A stretch of 36,350 nt of DNA from Acidobacteriota bacterium (GCA_025352795.1 JANXSF010000040.1:1-36350), one strand, 5' to 3'. Numbered from the stretch's first letter, positions 24,488-32,915 are shown. Notes: generated from the letters alone by a model not told the origin. Translations and numbers: made by a program.

Positions 24488-24850
24488 TTAGTTCAAGCGA
24501 GAACTCTTCACCAGCATTTCCAAAGTCACCACGTCCAATGCCTTTTCATGTGTCGCTTCCAAACGCACAGGGGCAATTACCCCTGCATCAAAAGACTGCT
24601 TCCAACGATCAATGCAAACACACCAGCCATCACCAGCCTTCAAGCCAGGAAACCCGAACTCTGGCCGCGGGGTGATCAGGTCGTTCCCAATCAGTGCCTG
24701 ATGCCGCAGAAACTCGTCATTCATTACAACGCATATTGTATGCTTGCCAAGATCATCTGGACCGGTATTGCACTTCCCATCGCGATAAAATCCCGTCAAC
24801 GGTTCTGTGCAGCAAGTCTGCAGGACGCCACCCAATACATTCTTTGTCAT
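24488..24850 (-). CDS. DUF2237 family protein
   Basis: 120 residues, the full family length. It shows the conserved pattern NVLGGVLQTCCTEPLTGFYRDG near the N-terminus, then GKHTICVVMNDEFL, GNDLITPRPEFGFPGLKAGDGWCVC and RWKQSFDAG, and ATHEKAL close to the end. Conserved Cys, His and Asp residues suggest metal or cofactor binding, but no activity has been established that I know of. It is 33 bases upstream of the YVTN-propeller gene on the same strand and may be co-transcribed. Confidence 0.88.
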   Translation of the reverse strand: MTKNVLGGVLQTCCTEPLTGFYRDGKCNTGPDDLGKHTICVVMNDEFLRHQALIGNDLITPRPEFGFPGLKAGDGWCVCIDRWKQSFDAGVIAPVRLEATHEKALDVVTLEMLVKSSRLN

Positions 24851-24915
24851 CTATTAACAGCTTACCTTGGATAGCCAGGAACAGGGGTGTAAGACATGAA
24901 TTGGACACGAAGGAA

Positions 24916-25063
24916 GATCCGATACCGAGCCTTGACCGCGAGGGAGCGGTAGCTGTCACAACGGTGATGCCGATCCCGATTCGTCGCCGTACAATCACGC
25001 CCCATAATCCGCGAAGGCAATCAAATACCTCAACACCGCTCCCTCGCGGTCACGGCTCGGATC
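24916..25063. repeat. REP-like inverted repeat pair
   Basis: The left arm is 24916-24950 and the right arm is 25035-25063. Both contain the 17-base core GACCGCGAGGGAGCGGT, once direct and once reverse-complemented. CGAGCC and GATCCGA lie outside the core on both arms, with six extra bases on the left. The arms are separated by 84 bases. This is the layout of paired REP/BIME elements mobilised by RAYT transposases; no transposase is in the window. Transcribed, the arms would form a long hairpin between the DUF2237 and BNR genes. Confidence 0.7.
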
Positions 25064-25094
25064 AGTGTCCTCACACTATTGACACTGGTGGATT

Positions 25095-26240
25095 ATGATT
25101 GAAAGTACGATTATGGCCAACCAACGGAGCGGAGTACGCGTATTAGTGGGCACGCGCAAAGGTGCCTTCATTCTCACCTCAGACTCGAAGCGGGAAAAAT
25201 GGGACATCAATGGACCACACTTTGCGGGCTTTGAAATTTATCACATGAAAGGCTCCCCTGTCGATCCCAATCGGTTGTATGCGTCGCAATGCAGCGGTTG
25301 GTTTGGACAATTGATTCAGCGCTCAGATGATGGCGGCAAAACCTGGGAACCGGTGGACAACAAATTTGTGTACGACGGCATTCCCGGTACGCATCAGTTC
25401 TTTGATGGCAAGCCGCATCCCTGGGAATTCAAGCGCGTCTGGCACTTGGAACCTTCGCTGACCGATGTGGACACGGTCTATGCCGGCGTTGAAGATGCCG
25501 CTTTGTTCCGCTCCACCGACGGTGGCAAAAGTTGGCACGAACTCGCCGGATTGCGCGGCCATGGTTCAGGACCAAATTGGGCTCCAGGAGCTGGTGGCTT
25601 GGGTCTGCACACAATTCTTTTGGACCCAGTAAATCAAGGCCGTATGTTTATCGCCATCTCCGCTGCGGGCGCTTTTCGAAGCGACGATGCTGGCGAGACT
25701 TGGCGACCAATCAACAAAGGGTTGCACTCCCTGCACATCCCCGACCCAGTTGCCGAGGTGGGCCATTGCGTACACCGCATCGCCATGCATCCTTCACGTC
25801 CCAATGTGCTGTTCATGCAAAAGCATTGGGACGTAATGCGCAGCGACAATGCAGGCGAATCGTGGCATGAGATCAGCGGTAACCTGCCCACCGATTTTGG
25901 CTTTGTGATTGACGTTCACGCCCACGAACCGGAAACCATTTACGTGGTTCCCATCAATAGTGATTCAGAACATTTTCCTCCTGATGGAAAGTTACGCGTC
26001 TATCGCAGCAAGACCGGTGGAAATGAGTGGGAGGCGCTCACCAATGGGCTGCCCCAAAGTGATTGCTACGTGAACGTATTGCGCGATGCGATGGCGGTGG
26101 ATTCTATGGAATCCTGCGGTGTGTATTTCGGCACTACTGGTGGGGGAGTGTATGCATCGGCCAATGCTGGGGACACGTGGGCTGCCATTGTGCGCGATCT
26201 TCCAGCAGTGCTGTCTGTTGAGGTCCAGACGTTATCGTGA
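25095..26240 (+). CDS. BNR/Asp-box repeat propeller protein (sialidase-/YCF48-like)
   Basis: 381 residues without a signal peptide, so probably cytoplasmic. At least four Asp-box motifs (S-x-D-x-G-x-T-W type) are visible: [35 protein letters not shown] and [12 protein letters not shown], plus a degenerate ASANAGDTW. They form a beta-propeller of the exo-alpha-sialidase/glycosyl hydrolase fold, but I see no sialidase catalytic Arg triad, so the hydrolase label would be only structural. [14 protein letters not shown] opens the first blade. The stop overlaps the GTG start of the MoaD/ThiS-like gene (GTGA), so the two proteins are probably made together. Confidence 0.85.
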   Translation: MIESTIMANQRSGVRVLVGTRKGAFILTSDSKREKWDINGPHFAGFEIYHMKGSPVDPNRLYASQCSGWFGQLIQRSDDGGKTWEPVDNKFVYDGIPGTHQFFDGKPHPWEFKRVWHLEPSLTDVDTVYAGVEDAALFRSTDGGKSWHELAGLRGHGSGPNWAPGAGGLGLHTILLDPVNQGRMFIAISAAGAFRSDDAGETWRPINKGLHSLHIPDPVAEVGHCVHRIAMHPSRPNVLFMQKHWDVMRSDNAGESWHEISGNLPTDFGFVIDVHAHEPETIYVVPINSDSEHFPPDGKLRVYRSKTGGNEWEALTNGLPQSDCYVNVLRDAMAVDSMESCGVYFGTTGGGVYASANAGDTWAAIVRDLPAVLSVEVQTLS

Positions 26241-26536
26241 TCCGTATAGAGCTTCCCGCACATCTGCGGAATTTAGGGCGGATTGATGGCGAGTTGCTGC
26301 TGCATGTACCAAGTCCAGTAACGCAACGGACCATTGTTGACGCGATTGAAGCACAGTATCCAATGCTGCGCGGCACCATTCGAGACCACGTCACAAAAGA
26401 GCGGCGACCGTTTATTCGTTTCTTCGCGTGTGAAGAGGATTTTTCACATGAGGCGTTGGATAGTCCCGTGCCTGATGAAGTGGCTTCAGGCAAGGAGCCA
26501 TTCTTGATTGTTGGGGCGATAGCCGGGGGTCGTTAA
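26237..26536 (+). CDS. MoaD/ThiS-like ubiquitin-fold protein ending Gly-Gly-Arg
   Basis: 99 residues with a beta-grasp pattern: [50 protein letters not shown] and [11 protein letters not shown]. In MoaD, ThiS and the small archaeal modifiers the C-terminus must end in Gly-Gly, which is adenylated and thiocarboxylated. Here one Arg follows the pair, so it would need removal by a protease first, as reported for CysO-type or ubiquitin precursors. GTG start at 26237 within the stop of the BNR gene. No MoaE, ThiG or E1-like adenylyltransferase is adjacent. Function not known; a sulfur carrier or a protein modifier are both possible. Confidence 0.78.
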   Translation: MIRIELPAHLRNLGRIDGELLLHVPSPVTQRTIVDAIEAQYPMLRGTIRDHVTKERRPFIRFFACEEDFSHEALDSPVPDEVASGKEPFLIVGAIAGGR

Positions 26537-26590
26537 TGCTGAATTCTAAAACTGGATCCCAACGACTAATTCATAATCTTATTTAGAGTC

Positions 26591-27454
26591 ATGAGTACCC
26601 TTTCGCCATGGATCGCTGGACCGCTTGTAGTGGGGACATTCCTCTTCTTGTTATGGCATGAATTACGCCATCCGCTTCGCAAAAATATCGAATCTAAATC
26701 AACGCGACAGGTTCGCAATTTCGCAATCGGTGCCTTGGGTGCAGTTGCGTCAGCGGCCATTGAGACCCCATTAATCCAGACATTAGCGCATATTGTCGAG
26801 GCTCGACAGTGGGGACTGTTGGGCATTTTCACTTTGCCGGTGTGGGTCAATATCGGAATCACATTGTTGCTGATGGATTACACGTTTTACGTTTGGCATG
26901 TGCTGCTTCACCGCGTTCCATTTCTTTGGCGATTTCATGCCGTGCACCACGTAGATTTGGATATGGACACTTCCACAGCCCTGCGATTCCATTTTGGGGA
27001 GGTGCTTGCATCCATTCCCTGGCGAGCTGCCCAAGTGGTTGTCATTGGTCTAACGCCATTCACTTTTTCCATCTGGCAGGTTTGGTTTATTCTTTGCGTA
27101 ATGTTTCACCATTCCAACATCAGCATTCCAATTGTTCTGGAGAGGCTGATAAACCGAATCCTGGTGACGCCGCGAATGCATGCCGTGCATCACTCCAATG
27201 TTCCGGAGGAAACCAACAGCAACTGGTCCAGCGGGTTGACGCTTTGGGACTGGATTCATGGCACGCTTCGACTGAATATACCCCAGCAGGAAATAGTAAT
27301 CGGCGTAGCGGCATTTGGAGATCCACAGTCAGTTGCGTTGCCACGCTTGCTGGCGATGCCGTTCAAGAAACAGCCGGACTACTGGCGTTTAGATGATGGC
27401 CGAACGCCTGCACAGCGTTTGGAGAGTATTTCACCGGATCAGATGCTGTCTTAG
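26591..27454 (+). CDS. Fatty acid hydroxylase/sterol desaturase family membrane protein
   Basis: 287 residues. Hydrophobic segments near residues 5-22, 45-65, 75-100 and 145-180 suggest four membrane passes. The histidine clusters expected for a di-iron centre are all present: HVLLHR, HAVHH, HHSN and HAVHHS. Members hydroxylate or desaturate sterols, sphingolipids, carotenoids or alkyl lipids; the substrate cannot be read. It follows the MoaD-like gene by 54 bases on the same strand but has its own spacing and no overlap, so a joint function is not implied. Confidence 0.88.
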   Translation: MSTLSPWIAGPLVVGTFLFLLWHELRHPLRKNIESKSTRQVRNFAIGALGAVASAAIETPLIQTLAHIVEARQWGLLGIFTLPVWVNIGITLLLMDYTFYVWHVLLHRVPFLWRFHAVHHVDLDMDTSTALRFHFGEVLASIPWRAAQVVVIGLTPFTFSIWQVWFILCVMFHHSNISIPIVLERLINRILVTPRMHAVHHSNVPEETNSNWSSGLTLWDWIHGTLRLNIPQQEIVIGVAAFGDPQSVALPRLLAMPFKKQPDYWRLDDGRTPAQRLESISPDQMLS

Positions 27455-27553
27455 ATTTCTGATGTGTTGATCGTCTAGGTGAATGAGGCTTGTCCAGTTG
27501 CATTGGTGATACCACTGAGTCGCTCTTCCGCCCATGCTACCTGTAGGGATCCA

Positions 27554-27974
27554 TTAAGGCTTCGCTTTCTTCGAGACTTTCAACTTGCCAGAACTGTTGA
27601 GCGCCACCGCTTCTCTAATGAGTGCCTTAAATGCCGATTCGTCAACTTCTTCCCCTTCGTGGATGTCTATCGCGCGACCGCACGTTTCCGTCCAGACTGG
27701 AGTTGAACAGACGTGCCGGATCCTTAAGGGACGCCCCCTTGGCGAAGGTATGTTTCACTACTTTCTTGTAGGATTCGCCAGTGCAGAGAATGCCGTCGTG
27801 CGACCAAGTCGGAGTGCCCATCCACTTCCACTCCTCGACGACGTCAGGGTCTGCTTCCTTGATCAGCTTGCTCATTCTGCTGAGGGTTTCACCGCGCCAG
27901 TCCCCCAGATCGGCAATTCTTTTCGTGATGAGCTGTGCTGCCGACTGGTCTTCACTCGCGTCTGACTTTTTCAT
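27554..27974 (-). pseudogene. DUF1801 protein with a single-base frameshift
   Basis: From the ATG at 27974 the frame reads LIKEADPDVVEEWKW, PTWSHDGILC and KKVVKHTFAKGASLKDPARLFNSSLDGN, all typical of DUF1801 proteins (YdhG/YjhT-like fold). At about 27677 one extra base is present. Skipping it continues RRAIDIHEGEEVDESAFK..LIREAVALN, the normal family ending, and the stop at 27554. Corrected length is 139 residues, the usual size. Uncorrected, the frame ends early at 27642 with an unrelated tail. The single indel in an otherwise perfect protein could be sequencing error. Confidence 0.82.
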
Positions 27975-28308
27975 GTTCTCATCCTGTTGCTCTGCACCAT
28001 CTCTAACCACCTAAACTACCCTGGAAACTTCTGCCGAAGCATATGAGACACCCAATTCTGAATCCAGAAATTGAAGGAATTCCGATTCGTCTTCCTACGG
28101 TCGAGAGTTTGCTACACGCTTCTTTCAGCTTCACCTCGCAGCTACGCCTTGCGCTTCGCTATGGTCACCATCATCGGTCCCGGTTGGCTCCTTTCATCCA
28201 ACTAGATTCTGCCCATGCTGGGCACACTGGGGCAGACAGTTTTGCCTGCCAGCTCGCTTGCGAGCGAAATTTTCATTCCAATTCCAAAAGACTAACATGA
28301 TATTGGGC
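27975..28308. other. Gene-free stretch with three hairpins
   Basis: No convincing gene. The plus-strand frame 28043-28300 shows no domain or good ribosome site. Three small stem-loops follow one another: 28211-28223 (GCCCA/TGGGC), 28231-28250 (GGCAG/CTGCC) and 28252-28265 (GCTCGC, TT loop, GCGAGC). They lie just beyond the stop of the hupE-like gene and may mark the 3' end of that transcript. None has a proper T-tract. Confidence 0.45.
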
Positions 28309-29388
28309 CTAAGCACCTATCCGCTGAATGGTCCAGTAAATTGCCGTACAAGCGATCAGCACAGACGCCGGAATTGCGATCCGACTGCGGTACCATGCCC
28401 GATCGGAAAATTGCCATCCGACAAGCAGGAAGGCCAGGCCGATCACAGAAAGCTGCCCCGCTTCCACTCCTATGTTGAACGTCACTAGCGCTGTCATAAA
28501 TTCAGAACGTGGTAATCCCAGTTCTTTCAATGCTCCCGCAAATCCCATTCCATGGAGCAGCCCGAAGGCGAACACTAGCGCCACCCGCCATGGTTTCAGC
28601 TCGGAAATAAAAATATTCTCAATCGCTACATAGGCAATGGAAAGGGCAATCAATGGCTCCACAATCGCTGGCGATACGCTAATCAAACCGTACAAACTTA
28701 AACCCAATGTAATGGAATGGGCAACGGTAAACGCGCTGACTTGCAACAGCACGGAGCGGGCTCGGTTGTTTAGCAAATAGATTCCCAACACGAACAGCAT
28801 GTGATCCAATCCGTTGGGCATTATATGTGTAAAGCCCAATTTCAGGTACCGCCAGGCAGTGCTCAGCGTGCCTGCGGGTCCAGCAGCAGTTAGTGCGAAT
28901 GGAGTGCTGGTCTGACCTCCTTCCAGCCAGACGGTGGCAGGGTCAGCCGAAGCTGCGCTGCGCACGGTAATGGCATAGGATGCAAAGGTCCAGCCGTAGC
29001 TCCAAGTGAAGCGTTTGGCCGTGGAAGGAATTTCCCCGCTTAGAAGAATAGTTGCGACAGGAGCCGATGAAGAGTCAATTCCCGGTCCAATGGAATAAGC
29101 GATCTCAGGACGCACAACAGCCTCATCAAATATCAACTTCACGCGTTGACGAAACTTCTCGTCGAAACCGGGAAGCAACGTTTGCAGATGGTCGGCACGA
29201 GATTCTGTCACAGGAGTTTGACCCGATGAAGCCTGCAGTTTCTCAATCAGGGCGGTTGCATCAGTCACAATTTGCACTGTGTAAGTGCGACCTTCATGAA
29301 GCACCACGGACACCCGAGTAGTGCCGATTTCATGCGCGCCAATTGTCAATTCACAAAGTAGGAGTAGAGCAAAAATGCGTTGCAGCAC
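28309..29388 (-). CDS. HupE/UreJ-like membrane protein with extracellular N-terminal domain
   Basis: 359 residues. A leader (LQRIFALLLLCELTIGA) precedes about 150 residues predicted outside the membrane. Then come roughly six or seven membrane segments with the family histidine motifs PNGLDHMLFVLG, FTVAHSITL and GLLHGMGFAG. HupE and UreJ proteins are secondary nickel or cobalt transporters tied to hydrogenase or urease. The two-part form with a long N-terminal domain is a separate subgroup without an established substrate. The GTG start shares a base with the stop of the DUF4198 gene (TAGTG), so the two are translationally coupled. Confidence 0.85.
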   Translation of the reverse strand: MLQRIFALLLLCELTIGAHEIGTTRVSVVLHEGRTYTVQIVTDATALIEKLQASSGQTPVTESRADHLQTLLPGFDEKFRQRVKLIFDEAVVRPEIAYSIGPGIDSSSAPVATILLSGEIPSTAKRFTWSYGWTFASYAITVRSAASADPATVWLEGGQTSTPFALTAAGPAGTLSTAWRYLKLGFTHIMPNGLDHMLFVLGIYLLNNRARSVLLQVSAFTVAHSITLGLSLYGLISVSPAIVEPLIALSIAYVAIENIFISELKPWRVALVFAFGLLHGMGFAGALKELGLPRSEFMTALVTFNIGVEAGQLSVIGLAFLLVGWQFSDRAWYRSRIAIPASVLIACTAIYWTIQRIGA

Positions 29389-30194
29389 TATCCGGTTACC
29401 TTGCCTCGCAACTCAAACGTCAACGATGCCCAGAAGCTTGCCCAGTCGGCATTGGAACCAGCAGGAGCAGGAATCATATGGACAGCTTTGATTAACCACA
29501 TGCCACCGGGATGCAGGCGCAGTCGCACGCGACCGTTTTTATCCGTGCGGGCAGTAACTTTTTCTGAAGGGTTCATACGGTTCATGGCAACCACCAGCGC
29601 ACCTGCCAAAGGTTTATTTTCGTAAGTTAAGCGGATAGGTAAATCTTCACCACCACGCAGTGCGTAAGGATTTTTTTCAGCCAATAGCTCCAAAGGGAAT
29701 CCCAGCAGTCGATCAGTTTGACTGGCATTGGATGGTCCGGAAAGCACCAGACTTTTAGCGCAACGTGAAAAGAGTTCGCGCGCTTTAGCGCCGCTTTCTT
29801 TGCGATTATTCCTGACCGCCAACACTGCCTCCAGCCCTTCTTCTTTAAGATAACTGTTGAACTTTTCTGCCTCCAACTCAGTGGAACTGGCGTTGCTGCG
29901 ATATCCAATCACCAGTAGACCGGCATTGGCCACACGAACGAAACCTGCAGGGTCAGCACCTTCACGGCCAACCACTGGCTTACGCCCTGTGGCATCTTCA
30001 ACCACAAATTGGTTGATCAGCCCCGTATTGCGAGGCAGTGGATCACCCAGCAGATCCTGCCCTACGCGCAACTTTACGGCAACAATCTGCCCTGCTTCGG
30101 GCGAGAATGTTGCAGGTTCAATCCACATGTCATGGGCGCAGAGTGGAACAAGGGCAATCGCGAAAAGTAGAGATGAAGTGAAAACAAAACGCAT
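29388..30194 (-). CDS. DUF4198 periplasmic protein
   Basis: 268 residues. MRFVFTSSLLFAIALVPLCA is a signal peptide, leaving an N-terminal HDMWIEP, the usual mature start of the family with a metal-binding-like His-Asp. GGMWLIKAVHMIP and DWASFWASLTFEL near the C-terminus are the family's other signature. DUF4198 was noted in nickel/cobalt uptake operons and is thought to help metal transport outside the membrane; that role is inference here. It is coupled to the HupE/UreJ-like gene, which supports a joint transport function. Confidence 0.85.
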   Translation of the reverse strand: MRFVFTSSLLFAIALVPLCAHDMWIEPATFSPEAGQIVAVKLRVGQDLLGDPLPRNTGLINQFVVEDATGRKPVVGREGADPAGFVRVANAGLLVIGYRSNASSTELEAEKFNSYLKEEGLEAVLAVRNNRKESGAKARELFSRCAKSLVLSGPSNASQTDRLLGFPLELLAEKNPYALRGGEDLPIRLTYENKPLAGALVVAMNRMNPSEKVTARTDKNGRVRLRLHPGGMWLIKAVHMIPAPAGSNADWASFWASLTFELRGKVTG

Positions 30195-30210
30195 TGATTT
30201 ATCCTAACCG

Positions 30211-30247
30211 AAAAATAGAAAGGTCCCCGCTAAGCGAGGACCTTTCC
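30211..30247 (-). terminator. Rho-independent terminator of the DUF4331 gene
   Basis: On the minus strand GGAAAGGTCC..GGACCTTTC pairs to form a stem of about 12 bp with a small loop, followed by TATTTTT. It lies 19 bases past the stop at 30266 and before the DUF4198 start. It would separate, at least in part, the DUF4331 transcript from the DUF4198-HupE pair. Confidence 0.75.
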
Positions 30248-30265
30248 ACTGCTACACACTAACTA

Positions 30266-31801
30266 CTAAGGAACAGGGATCGTCGGAACGGTAGGAGTGT
30301 TCACCCCACCGTGACCCTGCAACAGACCCTGGTGGGCTGGAGCCAGGAACGGGAACCGGGGGAGAAAGTCCTTATCGTTGACTTCCACACCCTTGGCCAG
30401 ACCGGCAGACGGATCACCGGCAACAATCAGGCTGATCAGTACGGTGTTCACATTTACTTGATGACGATTGGGTGATGTTCCTCCGCCCAAACGACGACCG
30501 TTGGGGAAGCTGGAATCAATGGCTGCGTCAATGGTAAGAACGTCGCCAGTGGATCCATCTTCAATCGGGATTGGACGGCCCAAATTGATGGCCTTGATGA
30601 TGTCCAGGCGAGGGCCGCGGAGCGTGGTGACCGATGCGGCAGGCACGCCTAAAGCCTTGTAGATGCCCAGTGCATCTGCATCGCGAACCAGCACGGGATA
30701 AAGGATGTCGGCACCAAAGTTGCTGACATCAGTAAGTGGGCTGGAGCGCAGATACATGGTCTGACGCTGAGTTCCAACCAGGCCGGCGTTGAACAATGGC
30801 AGGGCATTACGACCCACCTGAACAAAGCTGCCAGAGCCTTTCAAGCCAGTGATGATATTGCTGGCGTCTACGGTCTGCGTTGCCTGACGGCTAATGCTGG
30901 ACCACACACGCAACAGGCTATCAGTGGAATTGGCAAGGCCAACGTTGTTGTGGGGGATGCCGTTAGGGAAAACATCGGCCATCGGAATTTCCAAAGCGAT
31001 GGAAAAGATATTGAAGCCCGTGAAAATATCCTTACCTGGTGCACGTCGCGCACCTGGGATTCCGCCAAGGTCGTCTCTATTCAAGTTGACTAAGTCGAAG
31101 ATTCCCTTTTCGTCCAATTGATATGGATCGTCGAATTGGCCGGCTATAACGCGACCACCATTGGAAAGAGGCTTGATGTAGGTATCGACGAAATTCTGAT
31201 CGTACAGACCTAATTCTCTGCTGGAAGCGTCACCGGTATCATAACCTTTGAATGCGCCTAAACCGTAAACTAGACGATCTGTTTGTGGGCCATGATTATT
31301 CGGAAGCACTGGAACATCTTTGGCAAGGATAACGTCGCCATCGCCGTTCTGATTTTCAGAACCGGCAACGCGCGTGACGGTCATGGTTTCGGTACCGCCG
31401 GTCAGCTGCCACAGCAACTCGTTTCCGCCGCCGAGGGCATCGTTAGGTCCAGGTGTTGGTGCTGCTTTCAGCGTGTTGGTGAATTCAACACGATATACAA
31501 TTTTGTCTTTCAGGCTGGTGCCCTTGCCAATGTGGAACTCGTAGCGGTAACCATTGCAAGCGCGCAAGCCCTGGTTCCCTTGGCCGGGTTCATGCAGGGG
31601 ATTGAAATTCATGATGAGGTACAGCTTGTCATGCGCTCCGTTGGACACCCAGGAATAGGTGTCGGTATTATCGGCGCACGGCTCGTTGAGGACGGCAAGG
31701 GCTTCGCGATGGCTCGAACCATATACACTGGTTCCGGCCGCTGCAAGCAAAGTCATTGCAATCAAACTTTTGGACGTTCGTTTCAGACTTTGAGTAAACA
31801 T
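30266..31801 (-). CDS. DUF4331 secreted protein
   Basis: 511 residues. A basic start and a hydrophobic run to SVYGSSHREA form a signal peptide; SSHREA is the motif at the mature N-terminus of the family. Further family features are NTDTYSWV, LYLIMNFNPLHEPGQ and a C-terminal NRHQVNVNTVLISLI with RFPFLAPAHQG. The family is exported, beta-rich and of unknown function. Its three-gene run with DUF4198 and HupE/UreJ-like genes, same strand and close, hints at a metal-related role. GGAAGAAAGGA precedes the ATG. A terminator follows it. Confidence 0.87.
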   Translation of the reverse strand: MFTQSLKRTSKSLIAMTLLAAAGTSVYGSSHREALAVLNEPCADNTDTYSWVSNGAHDKLYLIMNFNPLHEPGQGNQGLRACNGYRYEFHIGKGTSLKDKIVYRVEFTNTLKAAPTPGPNDALGGGNELLWQLTGGTETMTVTRVAGSENQNGDGDVILAKDVPVLPNNHGPQTDRLVYGLGAFKGYDTGDASSRELGLYDQNFVDTYIKPLSNGGRVIAGQFDDPYQLDEKGIFDLVNLNRDDLGGIPGARRAPGKDIFTGFNIFSIALEIPMADVFPNGIPHNNVGLANSTDSLLRVWSSISRQATQTVDASNIITGLKGSGSFVQVGRNALPLFNAGLVGTQRQTMYLRSSPLTDVSNFGADILYPVLVRDADALGIYKALGVPAASVTTLRGPRLDIIKAINLGRPIPIEDGSTGDVLTIDAAIDSSFPNGRRLGGGTSPNRHQVNVNTVLISLIVAGDPSAGLAKGVEVNDKDFLPRFPFLAPAHQGLLQGHGGVNTPTVPTIPVP

Positions 31802-31933
31802 AGATTTTGGTATCCTTTCTTCCTTTGAACCTGCGGTTTAAGCAGCTGGTTCTAAAGTTGATACGTGACTACGGGCTAGCTGGATTTACAGAGAGGATTA
31901 ATTTTCGGTTTTGTTCGGGGAGGGCGGAAAGTT

Positions 31934-32368
31934 CTAGAGCACAACGAGATTTTCCAATCGAGCTCCCGTTACGCCTTCGATGCCGATTTTGCGGTCAAGC
32001 GTCACCAGGATTCCATTGTTTTGGACGGCGATGGCAAGCAGGAAGAGATCGGGAAGCTGGTTGCGCCCCCTAACTTGATCCCATTGAAACGCTTCGGCGC
32101 TGGAAGGCACAACCTCCTGGTTCCAATACTGATGGTTAGGGTGAGAACACAGGGACCGGACCAGGGCGGCTGCCATAGGTACAGTCAGGTTAAGATCGGC
32201 GGCGAAATTGGAACTCAGCAAACGGATCACCGACAGTTGATTATGGGCGCAGGTTGCCCAGCCCCAACGGTGGTTTTCCCCGAACCAGGCGTGAACATGC
32301 CGATGCCGTTCATGTTGCTCATAGATCAGTGCAAACAGCACGCTGACGTCCAGCAGCGCAGCTTTCAA
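31934..32368 (-). CDS. vapC: PIN-domain toxin (VapC-like, second module)
   Basis: 144 residues. LLDVSVLFALI holds Asp7, LPDLFLLAIA holds Asp107, and VTLDRK holds Asp125, three acidic residues of the PIN metal site. The segment TCAHNQLSVIRLL occupies the place where relatives have TC-x-x-T-E/Q-x-G-F-x-R; the usual second acidic residue reads Asn/Gln. This group of PIN domains often tolerates Gln there, so activity remains likely but is uncertain. It overlaps the antitoxin gene by four bases (ATGA). It shows little similarity to the PIN toxin at 4726. Confidence 0.83.
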   Translation of the reverse strand: MKAALLDVSVLFALIYEQHERHRHVHAWFGENHRWGWATCAHNQLSVIRLLSSNFAADLNLTVPMAAALVRSLCSHPNHQYWNQEVVPSSAEAFQWDQVRGRNQLPDLFLLAIAVQNNGILVTLDRKIGIEGVTGARLENLVVL

Positions 32369-32610
32369 AGACCGCTCTCTTCGCGCAGAAGGCTGTCCAT
32401 GAAGTCGCTCACTTGCGAATTGGGAACACGTACCCCAGGATTGCGGCTCTTTAGAACAGGAATGCCGTTGGTTATTACTATGTTCGGGGGCTGGTCCAGT
32501 TGCCGACGCAGCAAGTCTGAAATAACTCGACCTGCTGGCAAATGCTCGTATTTGGCCCGAATCTTTACCCGCTCAAGCACATCATCATCAATTTCAACAG
32601 TGGTGCGCAT
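32365..32610 (-). CDS. vapB: Ribbon-helix-helix antitoxin (VapB-like)
   Basis: 81 residues. MRTTVEIDDDVLERVKIRA is a textbook ribbon-helix-helix start: a beta strand that inserts in the DNA groove, then a helix. LPAGRVISDLLRRQL makes the second helix. The C-terminal NGIPVLKSRNPGVRVPNSQV tail is typical of antitoxins that thread into PIN toxins. The stop overlaps the toxin start. On the minus strand TATGAT (32618-32623) lies seven bases before the ATG, again predicting a leaderless or nearly leaderless transcript. Confidence 0.87.
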   Translation of the reverse strand: MRTTVEIDDDVLERVKIRAKYEHLPAGRVISDLLRRQLDQPPNIVITNGIPVLKSRNPGVRVPNSQVSDFMDSLLREESGL

Positions 32611-32915
32611 GAATCACATCATACCATAGCAAAAAGCATTAATACAGCGAAAGATGTTCTGATGCGTTCTTCCTATTTGAATCGTTTTAGTTCTTTGGTC
32701 TGTGAAACTTCTTTGTACTTGGCGCTATCGTAGGACGCGAAAAGCCCGACCAAGTTGAAGGAGTATGAAATGGGTAAGACTCCGAATTGGGTGGATATTG
32801 TGGATTTGCCTTAAAGGCTTGAAACGGGGCAGTATCCTCAGAATGAAGAACTGCCCGCGCAACAGTGTACAGTTTGGCTCGAGTTTTTTCTCCGGCCGCT
32901 CCGCCCTTGATTTCA
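32611..32915. other. Intergenic stretch with one well-marked short reading frame
   Basis: No recognised gene. AAGGAG six bases before ATG at 32768 begins a 14-codon plus-strand frame, MGKTPNWVDIVDLP, ended by TAA at about 32810. The same frame then stays open for about 36 more codons. The ribosome site is among the better ones in the window, but without a homologue this could be chance or a gene remnant. The left edge carries the vapB promoter region. Confidence 0.3.

Noticed and set aside
24753-24998. 81-residue minus-strand frame across the REP-like repeat
   Set aside because: Its N-terminal third is translation of the repeat, and the rest lies antisense to the well-supported DUF2237 coding region; no ribosome site.
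24916-25063. Inverted repeats as ends of an insertion sequence
   Set aside because: Only 84 bases lie between the arms, there is no transposase and no target duplication is visible; REP-like repeats explain it better.
28043-28300. 85-codon plus-strand frame in the gap before the HupE-like gene
   Set aside because: No domain, no ribosome site, and it covers the three hairpins; probably chance.
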